From Bryum argenteum (lineage: Eukaryota; Streptophyta; Bryopsida; Bryales; Bryaceae): 64,000 nucleotides of DNA. How positions within the stretch are numbered: the stretch's first letter is position 1; every line of letters starts with the position of its first letter. Where the stretch lies: the NCBI GenBank assembly GCA_037043015.1, contig CM073322.1:22410364-22474363 (forward strand), in the 5' to 3' direction. Below the pieces are notes generated by a model. The model did no database searches, was not told where the DNA came from, and saw only the letters and a program-made list of their open reading frames with translations. Shown piece after piece: positions 46,891-57,034 of this stretch. A program made the position numbers and the translations under genes.

Positions 46891-48541
46891 GGCAAAGAAA
46901 ATCATTTGAACACGTCGGGCGCCGGGGCACCCAAATTTGGCGATGGTCAATTGCCCAGTGGCAGAGAATGCAGGATCGCAGGGAGAAGACCATCGTATTC
47001 CGGAGACCTAGATCTCCATTCCAGAACGTGTTCAGGCTCCTATCGAAGAAGATTGTGCCATTGTCCAGTTGGCTGTACCCGTTGACGCCGTGAAGCAAAG
47101 TCCATTACCTGCACTACGGGCAGTAAAGGTGGAGATTTCTGGCCCGAAACCTTCGAATATAGAGAATCCCATCTTAACCGACAGTGACGACGATGATCTT
47201 CATTATAAGAAGACAGTTGTGGAATATCCCACGGACCGATCTTGAGTTGTCGGAAGGTGTCTTTGCGATAATCTGATCTCGACAGAAGCGTGATAAGAAG
47301 TTGTCGCAGATAAAGCTTTGAGGATTCAACCGAGGGCAATTAGCAAGAAGAAGCTCGCCGTGAATGCAGCTAACCGCTGAAAAGCCGTGAGCTTGAGATG
47401 CGAATGCAGAAACGATCACGGGAGCTTGAGTTGAAACGAGAAGAGCTCGAGGAAGCGGAGAAAACTATCGAGTCTTTGGGTTGAGTCACGTCATCGATGG
47501 GGAGAGTATCGACACCCCGTCTACTCCACTTCCGGGCCAAGCCACCACCTCCATTGCATCGGCACCAGAGTTGTCAGGGTCCGAGGTATGCCCACCCAGA
47601 ATTCGACCAGCTGCAGAAGAGGTTATACCATGTACCCAGGTGCGTTGGATTTTGTGACATGTGAAATTTTCTTTATATCCTCATTGCAGCAATGTAACTT
47701 ACAAAACAACTGTGGAATGACAGGAATCCATACTACGGGGTCGAGATGACTCGCCGAATGCAGAGAATGTCCCTGAGGTTAGTTCCATTACCATATCCCT
47801 CATTTACTCGCCTTAACCACACGTTTTCTTTTGAGTCATGTTGCCCACATTAAATGAAAGGGTGGGGTCTGCCTACAGAGAAAATGAAAAACTTCATAAG
47901 ACGCATCGAGTTGAAGCTGTGGACAGGCCTCAGCACTATGAAGACCGCGTATACCCATAGCCTTTTATAGCATAGGAGCTATTTATAGCATGTGTGAATA
48001 GAGGCTAGTCACTTTATAGTACCGGACTTTACCCGAGAAAACATTTTTTGCGGACTTTACCCGAGAAAACATTTTTTATTTTGTTTGGGTTTTTGTTAAA
48101 GAATACTGGGGAATAATTTTGAAGACAGACAAGACCACGCAATGGGTCACATGAACCAAACATTTCCGTGAAAGGGAAATATGGAATAATTATGTAGTGG
48201 ACACTAATATTGATTATATTATTTGCAATGCTCAGGGCCATAGAGGTGATGACGATGAACGGTACCATCATCGCAAGGTAAAGTAGAAAAAAAACTGTTA
48301 GTAGTTAACTCTTTATTAGTCTTCACCACTGCAGTCTACTTTTGTAATTACTGTGTACAAAGTTGATGGGGTTTATGATGTGATATGGTGACAAAAACAT
48401 AACTGGTGTTTGACATCCATTGCATGACTGTGGATTGCATATATGCAGCGTGTAAAACCCAGTCCTGACGTTTGGGTAATGCATAAACGTCGCAAGCGCA
48501 AGGTCATTAGATATATCTCAGACATGGAGTCATCGTCATAG

Positions 48542-48673
48542 AGCCGTACATGCTTGTCAATCATCGTACATGCAGGAGTCAACCATGAAGAGCCGTGGAC
48601 ATTCTTAGCAACTCCCACGATACAGAATTTAAAATAAATGTACTAATAAGTTGTAGAATCAATAAATCAGAAT
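48542..48673. other. 3' flank of outer ParB-like gene
   Basis: No gene. A polyadenylation-like aataaa appears at 48632. Confidence 0.3.
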
Positions 48674-49053
48674 ATTGCGCACTCCATTAGTATAGAACTG
48701 TAGATGTATTGTACTAGATTTAATAATATATACAAATTACATGAAATTTATCGTCTCCAGTTTAGTGTAAGAAATTATAGATCCATTCGTCTCAAGATTG
48801 GGGTAGTGCATTACAATACAAGTATACATGTAGATCATCCGGCATTGTGCTGTATAATGTATCCCTTTGGGAGTTGATTTAAATAAGAAGTTATAGAACA
48901 TTCTTTGACATCATACATGCCGAATACTACAGTACTACATCACCTCAGTGTATATTAATTTCTTACACTAAAGTGAAGATAAATTTCATGTAATCTGTAT
49001 ATATTATTAAATCTAGTACAATTCATCTACAGTTCTATACTAAGGTGCAAGAA
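48674..49053. mobile_element. Foldback element with ~100-bp arms
   Basis: The left arm 48674-48776 is the reverse complement of 48955-49053 with roughly 8-10 mismatches, separated by about 180 bp. It is non-coding. It may be a MITE, and transcripts would form a long hairpin. Confidence 0.75.
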
Positions 49054-51385
49054 CTTCACTATACCCGGCCTTTGCCAAGCCCACATCATTGTAATAATAC
49101 TCGCTCTAAGTCATAATGATTGAACCATCATCATTTGACAAACAATTACAACATAAGAATTGTTACAAAAGACAGGTATAGTTGGCATATTCTATTTCAG
49201 AGAAATGTATATTACGCATTAATTTTTCTCAGTGATTGCAATGGGAACCAAAAGCAAATACTACTCTCATGAGAGTTGCCAAAGATATTACAGTGTAATC
49301 AGTCACTTTCAGTGTTGACCACTAGTCTCCAGGTTACAGTAATTAACAACACTGTTATGATTTTGTCCAATATTATAATTATAAGTTTCTTCACAAGTAC
49401 CATATAAACTGTTTGTAAACGTTAAATTCCTTCTACTCCCCACATATTGCACATTATGAATGTTAACAATGAAAGAGTCCTGACTCCCTTCTTTGTAAAT
49501 TTGACTCTAAATGTTAACAAAGAAAGACATCCTACAATACTACATTCTCTTTCAATGGTATTCTCACATGGACTCTTCACAAACGCATGAATTTATAAAT
49601 ATTAATAAACTGATAACCTCTATATAATTATGTTACCTCTCGAGTAGATCAAAGTTAACAATAGAGGGTAGACTGTACTATATAGTGCTGGTGTATCATA
49701 AACTTAAAATAATAGTTCAGAAGAAAGGCCTATTAATACGAAATTGAAAAATACGAATTTGAATCATACTAAGACTCCACAAACTCTACAGCTCACAAAG
49801 ATTCAGTGAAAAAATCTATGACAGTGAGAATCTCCCAATACGTAGTAAATTCACATAGAAATGTACAATTACGGAAACTATGAATTGTATAAATCTTTTT
49901 ACTTGAAATTGATTGAAAGTCTTGAGTTCGTATGCTATGACTATATGTTGCCAACCAATACATTAGTAATACTTAAACTCCATGTGAACTAAGATGATAT
50001 CGATTTCAAAAGTCTGCAGATATATCAATGGATAAGAAATCCAGTCTCCAAATCGAAGATCGGCTCTTCTACATCTGTTCGTAATTGATTTACCTCAATG
50101 GCCACAAGACAAAGATGTATAAGAAAAAAAACTACTCATCCCTTTCGGATAGACACTAAAACTCCACGGAACTGTAACTAAACTATACAAACCAAGATAC
50201 AATATCCATTTGTGGTGCGGTTTGTTCAATGGGTGTATGAATGTGATATTGGTGGGTACGTCGTCACCACGTTTCTAGTCGTGCTGGTCCGCGTTCAAAC
50301 CCCAACGGACTCGTTTGACAGTACGCATGGGTTGGGGCTATTTTTGAGAATATGGCAGGAAAATAGTATCAACCACTAGCCTCTTACGTAGAAGCTGAGA
50401 CTCAAGCAGTGCGTTGATACTATTTTCTAATTAGTCCATAATTAGTTACATATTCCTTAAATTGGCTCCTCTACCTTTGTAGAGTAGACATCTTTCTAGA
50501 TCAAGTATTTATACGGAACCAAAAGAATCAGACCTCATGTTTGACTGCAACTTGATACATGAACTCAATCTTCTGAAACACATTTTGGTAGAACAATACA
50601 CCAGGAATAAAGAGGATAGGAAGTGTACTACAAAACGTGTTGGTGAGATGGAAATATGGCATCAGCCCACGGTAACCTTCAAGCTCATGTGGAAGTACCT
50701 TGAACTTTTACATTAAATTTTATTGCACCAATCACTGTATCATCAACTTCATCATGTGCAATGTCATTGCAAAGAGTAGACTAGTTTTTGTACACTTTTT
50801 GAATGGTCATATTCGTTACATTGAGACTATGTGTACTTTGAGACTTTGAGCATACTTTAGGTCTGGTGAATTTATCCCCGGGCTGGGGATAAAACTTAAA
50901 TGCAACTTCTGGGCACAAGAGGTATTCATGTATATTAATAGGTAAAAGCCTAAAATTATAAATTAAAATGATTCAATATTGAACATGTTGAACCGTTTTT
51001 CTTTATCCCCGAATCGAATATGAGACTTCAAATCGTCTCAATGTAACAAATGTCGCCTTTTAAGTTATTTCCGTTGTAAGGGTGCCCAATTGCAAGAGCA
51101 GTTTTTGGGAGAACGTTTATTGGCCCCATGTCAATCATGCCTGAAATTGTCTAAAGGGAGGGAAGTACCGCGCTTTGCAAATGTTTACCCTACTGCAAAA
51201 AGCCCAGTGGTGGAATTACAAGCGCGAACGCACATCGTCTTTGATTTTGTTTTATGGTTTACAGTTTAAATTTCCGAATCATAATAGTAAGTAGATAAGT
51301 ATTGACAATGTCGCATTTTACAGGGTGAGAGTTCGCAACAGCTAGCAATTTTATAACTCTTTTACTGTGAATTTCAATATAAATT
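49054..51385. other. Outer element right subterminal region, no gene
   Basis: AT-rich DNA without recognisable coding sequence. Near 50212-50312 a GC-richer patch has a tRNA A-box-like gttcaatgggt and a B-box-like gttcaaacccc, possibly a tRNA-derived SINE head. No cloverleaf could be built. Confidence 0.35.
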
Positions 51386-51431
51386 TAGTCCCAAATTTAA
51401 GGAATAGTCCCAATTAAGCGAATATGGTGTT
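51386..51431 (-). repeat. Right copy of 46-bp inverted repeat (outer element end)
   Basis: Exact reverse complement of 6704-6749. Flanked outside by ATCT (51432-51435). Confidence 0.7.
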
Positions 51432-51567
51432 ATCTGCTAAGCCTGGGTAGCCTTGTAGCGACACTTCACCAGAAAGGTACATAGCTGCGTCAAGTACAAC
51501 TTACAATTGAGCACTCCTTTGTCAGACCAGGGAAGCGAGAGCCACTTTCGAAAGTTATCATGTCGAG

Positions 51568-51897
51568 CTAAGATGAGGTCTGTGCGGTCGTCAAGCCACG
51601 AGGATCCCGCCACGGTACGTGGTTGTGGACAAGGCTTTTACGAGTGATTTCGCAGGGATCAACCCAACCCAAATGAAGTGACAGGCGCAGCCCTGATATA
51701 GTCGACGGTCCAGGGATCTCCGAAACGTCTCCTCGTACAAGGAATCCACAACGTACATCAACGCTGCCTTCGTTGGCCTGGTCGCCAAACTTGTTGCTCG
51801 CAGTGTTGAAGATGCCAGCCATCAAAGCTTCTTCCAAAGGAGTGATCATGTTGCCGTATGGAAAGAATTTCATACGGATTGGTAGCATGGCATTCAC
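51568..51897 (-). CDS. Unidentified open frame with raised GC
   Basis: A 109-residue frame beginning MNAMLPIRMKFFPYG. GC content is higher than its flanks and codon use looks protein-like (TPLEEALMAGIFNTASN). I do not recognise a family. It may be an exon fragment of a captured or decayed gene, since a MITE begins 13 bp upstream of its ATG. Confidence 0.25.
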   Translation of the reverse strand: MNAMLPIRMKFFPYGNMITPLEEALMAGIFNTASNKFGDQANEGSVDVRCGFLVRGDVSEIPGPSTISGLRLSLHLGWVDPCEITRKSLVHNHVPWRDPRGLTTAQTSS

Positions 51898-51910
51898 AGC
51901 GAGTTCATAT

Positions 51911-52354
51911 TACCGTAACACCATAGCTGGTTCGTTCTTAAATAATTCCAAAAATAACAAACGAAAAAAAAACGGAAATTCCATGTCTTCAAGAACGAAT
52001 TTTAGGATAAATAATCTCAAATTCTCAATATAAACCGAAAATTGAGAAAATAGAGTATAATGATTCTGGAGGATTGTGGACTTATTCTGCCGCCCTCCAA
52101 AAATGGGTAAATGACGAAACTATGCGCTAGCCCCACTAATGTAGCTGCCAAATCTATTGATTTCAAGTCTTGCTTAGTCTTGTCATATTGAAGCTCCATC
52201 AACATATAAACCCCCTTCTCTGGCCCGAATTATTTTTTCTTTTAAAATATAGAGGGGAATTTTTAAAAATTTGATTTGCGAGAAACGAACCTTATTTTTT
52301 CAAAAAAAATAATTATTCGTTTGGCAGAGAACGAACGAGCTATGGTGTTACGAT
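51911..52354. mobile_element. MITE with ~26-bp terminal inverted repeats
   Basis: The left end TACCGTAACACCATAGCTGG continues ttcgttct. The right end read in reverse is TATCGTAACACCATAGCTCG followed by ttcgttct. It is 444 bp, AT-rich and non-coding. The target duplication is not clear. Confidence 0.65.
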
Positions 52355-52766
52355 AATTCTCCGTGACCATAACCGCAGTTCATGCAAAAACTATAGAGGT
52401 GGCACCTCCTCATTGGCCGAGGGAACTGTGGTTATTTCCCATAACGTCGCCTTCGCTGACCTTATGGTTTTAAACATTTTGCACTGTTGATCTTGGAGAT
52501 CAATGGTCTTCATTTTTTGTTTGGTAAGAAGGAAGGGGGAGGGGGTTTTTATACCCTGTTTTTTTTCTACGGGCAATTAGTAAGGGATAAATGACTTTTT
52601 TTCATTTTTTTTTTGGGGGAGGATGACGATTGAGTTATTTCCAAGTTTATGCAATTTTTTTAATTTTTTTTTGAGAGTGAATGATTTTTTTTGGATTTTT
52701 GAACTTTTTTTTAATATGCGGGGAGGGATTAATTAGTTTTTCTTAAAAGTTTTGAATTGCGGTATG
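52355..52766. other. T-rich low-complexity DNA
   Basis: Many runs of T (52560-52750). A patch at 52400-52445 (gtggttatttcccataac) resembles the arms of the foldback element that follows. No gene. Confidence 0.4.
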
Positions 52767-52883
52767 CTAGGTAACTCAAAAGGAGCCCCTGGTTATGGAA
52801 AATATCCAGTGGGGCTCCCGCGGCTCGGAAGGATGCCCCTCTGGTTATTTTCCATAACCAGTGGCTCCTTTTGCATTACCTAG
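52767..52883. mobile_element. 117-bp foldback element
   Basis: The arm ctaggtaactcaaaaggagc at 52767 pairs with gctccttttgcattacctag ending 52883. The inner arms tggttatggaaaata and tattttccataacca also pair. It is a compact MITE-like hairpin. Confidence 0.7.
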
Positions 52884-52918
52884 TACATCACGCCGGGGGA
52901 AACTACAAGCTTTTGCCG

Positions 52919-53287
52919 TTAACCCTTAAAGGTCCTTCCACTTTTCAATAGGCAGCCCGAAATTGGATCTCAGCATCTTTTGGACTTGGGCAACATGAAT
53001 AGTGCATTTTTTGAACTTGGGCAGCATGAATGAACCAATCAATGATGAGTTTGCAACCTCATACAAGGTTTTGTGCAATCCCAACCTACCTAACACAATT
53101 CTTTCAAAGCACAAATCACTGAGACAAATTGCGATTTGAATTGTAAGATTTCACTTTGTAGATGCATCACCAAAAGGTGACCAGAATGATTTTAAAAAAG
53201 AAGTGAAAATTTGAGAATCAAAAGAGCTACAGGCAAGATTCTGTTGGAAACCAGCCCCAGGGGCTGACAGGCGCCTTTAAGGGTTAA
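52919..53287. mobile_element. Possible small inverted-repeat element
   Basis: Ttaacccttaaagg near the left end and cctttaagggttaa near the right end are inverted copies 340 bp apart. No coding capacity. Short ends make this tentative. Confidence 0.35.
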
Positions 53288-53563
53288 GCAACCGGGAGCC
53301 TTTTTCTGCCCGACAATTGGGTTACCGGGCAGTTACAAAGTCAGTCGGTCAGTTACAGAAAACTCTCTCGAACGGGCAGCAAGCCAACCTCCATCGCTCT
53401 CCACTTCACTTCTGTTGCGCTTATTGCTTACAAAATTTAAAGTATCAGATTGTAAGGTTTTATAAGCTTGTTCATATTCTTCATAGACGTTGCATCACAT
53501 TTCCTAGAAATTGGCATTAGCAGAAAATTATCCTCATCGGAGGAAAATGAAAGAGTATTAACA

Positions 53564-54964
53564 ATGACCGGGACGTTATTGGCGCAGCCGCGGGGTTTTC
53601 ACGAGGAGCGATGCATCGTGCAGGAGCTTCAGAAGGAGACCAAATTGCACAAGGAGCGGTTGCAACAGAATCATTGGGCCAAAAACATGCGCCTCGCTAT
53701 TCTCGAGTCCACCAAGTGAACAAGCTTGTGAGTCAGCTCGATTTGCAGATTTGGGTGAGCTCAACTTCGGAAGGGTATTAATGTTGACGATCATGAAGAG
53801 TACCTTAAGGAGAAACCTTTCATCAACTTTAGTGGAGAGGTATTGCAAGCCTTACATCGACTTCAATGGAGAGGTATTGCCTTTATCTGTACCTTCTTAA
53901 AAGTGTGATGTCAATTTTTATGAAGACTGTAGCTCTTTAAAATTAGTTTAATCAATCTTGTGTGTAAGAGAAGTTATCACTGCTAGGAGTATACTAATTT
54001 GAACTTGTTTGATTTGTGCATTATATTACTATCAACAGTTGTGGATAAAGGTTGGAGCATTTGCCTTGGCAATGATATGATGCAGTTCTCGACATATCGG
54101 AATATATTAGAATGTGATGCTGCATTAAACTGCAATGCCTTTGCTTCAGTTTACAAAAATTGTTGTGTCCTATTTCAGGAAGCGTATGGACGATACTTAG
54201 TTTTACGAGATTTACAAGCAATTTTTGAACTCGAAGTTTGGGCAGTGTACGTAGTACTTACTCCCTTTTTCTAGATACTTTTGCAAACACATAAAATCTC
54301 ACGTGGTGTCAAGCTAACGAAGTAAATTTTGATGTGTGATGCATTTTAACATGACAAATGGATCTTATGTGCTCCTTTTAGGTGAACATGTGATTCTTTC
54401 ATGTTACCATTCACTGCTGAACATGAATAAGTAGAAGCCCGAGCATGATCTAAATTGTTTGTGAATTGCAGACAGTTTCAAGACTACTTAAAGTCAATGA
54501 CAGACTACTTACTCTCATTTTTTGGGCGCACTCAACCGCTACAAGACGTTGATAATTTTTTTGCTAAGGTTAGCGTGCATTGCTTTTTACCCTGACTCCT
54601 TTCCCAACTATGGTGTGTTATCAAATTACTTCTATTTTCAATGCAATAGTAGGTGGATGATATCCAACATCGACTTTAGTAAGCTGCGAGACTGTTTCAT
54701 TTGACTACTTCCAGTCGGTTCTTTCGTTAATTCACATTTTCTCCTATGCAGATCAAAGCAGAGTTTGACAAGAGATGGAATGCTGGAACAGTCCAAGAAC
54801 GGGAGGACAAGGGTGCAGGAACTGAGCAGACTTCCTTGAGGGAGCATCCACCATTGGATTTCAATTCGTTTGTTGGATTTAGCCACAACGTGGCCCTCCA
54901 TCCAGCGGGCTTACCCCTCGAAGGCCTTGACCAAGATCGAATGGTAGACGAGGGCTTTCTATAG
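53564..54964 (+). pseudogene. SF3A3 (SAP61/Prp9)-like gene, truncated
   Basis: SF3A3 is the 60-kDa subunit of the SF3a complex of U2 snRNP, acting in prespliceosome assembly. Visible pieces follow the family order. ATG 53564 begins TLLAQPRGFHEERCIVQELQ, where SF3A3 has its N-terminal helix. After a frame change near 53718, NKLVSQLD and then DDHEEYLKEKPFINFSGE reach a donor at 53840. An exon from 54179 has EAYGRYLVLRDLQ (family: EExxGRYLDLH). Exon 54472-54568 has QDYLKSMTDYLLSFFGRTQP then LQDVDNFFAK. Exon 54754-54964 has IKAEFDKRWNAGTV and ends at a stop. The C-terminal matrin-type zinc finger (about 200 residues) is missing. The frame change and early end indicate a truncated duplicate, not the working housekeeping gene. 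Confidence 0.65.
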
Positions 54965-55654
54965 GACAGAGAGTTCATAATTTGTGTACATCTAGTGAAA
55001 TATGTAGATGATGCTCCTCACATGTTGTATTTTTCAATAAATCAAAGTTTCTGCATTAGTTCTCATTCACCCAAAAACTGCAAATTCCATTCACTGTAAA
55101 ATGCACTTTCCATCTATCCAAATGTATATCTATCATCCATCAAAAATTCACCCAAAAACTTGTTTCATCCACCCATATAGCATATTTTCATTCATTTTCC
55201 ATGCCTTGGAAAAAAGAAAAGTTTACAAGGAAAATAGTCATCACTTTTCTCAATGAAGAGCAAACTTTCCCCTTATTCGATGTTTTCCGAAGGAAATCAT
55301 GGACGAATCCACAATTTTCTCCCTCGGAAGAATCACATGAGCTCCTTCTGATCAACAACGCTCCAATTGGAACTTACAGTAGTTACTTTCTGGCGGTCCT
55401 CTAGAGACTAATAATCTGTCTAGGGTATAGAGTACATTGTAGAAGAGATTCGTGCATTGAATTCGTGGCACTCTTTATGAGCATAGCACTATAAATTGGT
55501 TGCCCTGAGAGTCGTTGTGTACATGTATCTGTTATAGTATTGCAGGTTAGTATTGGAGTTAGGTAAAGGCCGCGCGAACGCGAGCCTGCTGCCACAAATT
55601 ATGACGTGTATGCCTCCAGTAGGAAGATACTAGAGTTCCCCTGCCCTAAGTGCA
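54965..55654. other. No gene recognised
   Basis: AT-rich sequence. A 67-residue open frame at 55201-55404 (MPWKKEKFTRKIVITFLNEE) has no recognisable family. Confidence 0.3.
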
Positions 55655-55711
55655 ATGGGACTGCCTCCTCCAGGCCATCCACCTCCAGGATCGCGGATCG
55701 ACCCCGCCCAG
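55655..55711 (+). pseudogene. Possible exon fragment, proline-rich
   Basis: MGLPPPGHPPPGSRIDPAQ runs to a perfect donor (cag/gtaagc). The RIDPxQ ending resembles the linker before the zinc-finger region of SEC24 COPII coat proteins, where RIDPNQIPRP is common. No following exon was found, so this may be a fragment or a coincidence. Confidence 0.2.
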
Positions 55712-57034
55712 GTAAGCACTGAAAATCTTCAATTTTGGACTACTTGTATGGCTGGGTGAAACCATGGTTCACCAAAAGGCATGGGGCATTCAGATTGAAG
55801 AAAGCATATATAGTTGATAGTCCTATGTCAAATCAGTGGCACTCTGTTTCCTTGTATGGAAGCAGTGTGCAAGTAAGCATTCACAGCAGGTGCTCGATCT
55901 TGAGTCTCTGGAATGAAGAAAACCTCGACTTTCTTGAGTGGTAGGAAATAGTAATGCTTGAGCAGAGTACTCCCATGTGGATTCAGCTGTTGCATGCTTC
56001 GCTCACAACATCAAATTAACAGGGCGCAAGTAAGATTTCTCCACCCATCGATCTCCAAACCCGAGGTTCCTTCCTGATCGAGCCACGGTAGTATCTGGTA
56101 TTATAGTGTTACTTGGCGAGCGGCATGACGTTTTTTAGAGGATGCTCACCACCAAAACTCAAGTCGTTGCTTCATTTCACCGGAAAGGGTCAAGTACTGT
56201 ACTGTACATGTTCTTCTCACTTTGAAGCACTGAATCGGTTTGTTTTTAAAGCAGGTGTGAATCTGTTTGGGAACGGAATCCGTGACCGTCTTCTGTCAAC
56301 CTTGGATGTATATGTGACTGTGCCGCGCTGGTGCTGAGATGATTCAACTCTGAAAAAGAGTCGAATGGTAAATTTTGAACGAGACACAGAGGGATCATGC
56401 GAATGTTGAATATTGACAAAGCTCATATGTCAAGGAAAGAAATACATATAAGAAAATACTTTCTTTAAGCAGCTGAGATACACATGGCTCTGTCTGACGA
56501 ATGAATAATGAAGAGCTCTATACTGGTATCACTGGAGGAAAGCCTAGCTAGCCAAGTAAGATTTTCTCTAACTTTCTAAGCAAAGCCGATGGAATGCGTC
56601 CTCGGGAGCCACTATTCATAATTAAAATATAATCCGATGAAGAAACTACCTAGGTTGCAGAATACTATTGGAGACGAAGCACCGTTCTGAACTTGCGACT
56701 ACAAAATGGTCCTCATGTTACTGCAGAGGGTGTAAGCTGAATGTGCTTAAAGTCAAGCTAATCTATAAAAAAAATACCACTCACTGTAGAACTGTTGCAA
56801 GGAGTGTGGACAAAATAGTAAAAATGCCGTAGAGCTGGTTCGAAGATGATCCCCCATGTAATGTTCGTGTTCTAGTAAGTGAACGTAGCTTCCTACTGAG
56901 CTCTACATTCACAAACTCGACACAACGTCGAATACGACATGTCAGACAGACAAAAGACCCTTTGATTGAGAATATACTATATTCTTAGAATATACTAAAA
57001 TATGCCCACGTATTCTTGGATATTCGAGCATATT
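55712..57034. other. No gene recognised
   Basis: Mixed-composition DNA with short open frames (55735-55944, 56113-56337) lacking family features. It includes the 3' flank of the DUF2235 gene. Confidence 0.3.

Larger units (their letters stand above)
25733..48541 (+). pseudogene. Outer ParB-like gene, split by the MULE and decayed
   Basis: The acceptor ctgtaacag precedes ATG 25733. Exons run 25733-27367, 27572-28670 joined across the MULE to 45018, then about 45343, 45504-45855, about 45944 onward, with late small exons at 47724-47777, 48236-48277 and 48449-48541 (stop TAG, end HKRRKRKVIRYISDMESSS). The start is followed by a Lys/Glu-rich region (26300-26800). Next comes a ParB-like segment with FYIINGQHSWAAASRL at about 27087-27137, comparable to the ParB GxRRxxA box and to EGNHRVTAWM in the nested element. 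Downstream VVVLVYSKNG and IAVALQGDSLDML sit where the nested protein has methyltransferase strands, but motif residues are poor. Damage visible: two frame changes (near 26240 and 26620), TGA at 27860-27862, TAG at 46235-46237, frame changes after 46900, and the 16.3-kb insertion. A coiled-coil-like segment (RELELKREELEEAEKTIE) lies near 47440. It is a distant relative of the gene at 29538-33846. Confidence 0.55.
6704..51431. mobile_element. Candidate giant composite DNA transposon (outer element)
   Basis: The interval is bounded by a perfect 46-bp inverted repeat and possible ATCT duplications. It is 44.7 kb, or about 28.4 kb without the nested MULE at 28671-45007. The left arm holds a DUF7869-type gene on the minus strand and the right arm a ParB-like gene on the plus strand. 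Both are preceded by related palindrome-rich leaders, and the genes point outward from the centre. The nested MULE has the same layout (divergent genes, ParB-like protein on one arm, transposase on the other). Against this, the two 46-bp sequences could be ends of two separate small elements of one family, and a 4-bp match arises by chance once in 256. No replication polymerase, capsid or retroviral genes were seen. Confidence 0.45.

Noticed and set aside
6704-51431. Outer element as a Polinton or integrated virus
   Set aside because: Large size and inverted ends prompted the thought, but no capsid, packaging ATPase, protease, protein-primed polymerase or retroviral-type integrase was seen, and the short end repeats and 4-bp flanks do not fit.
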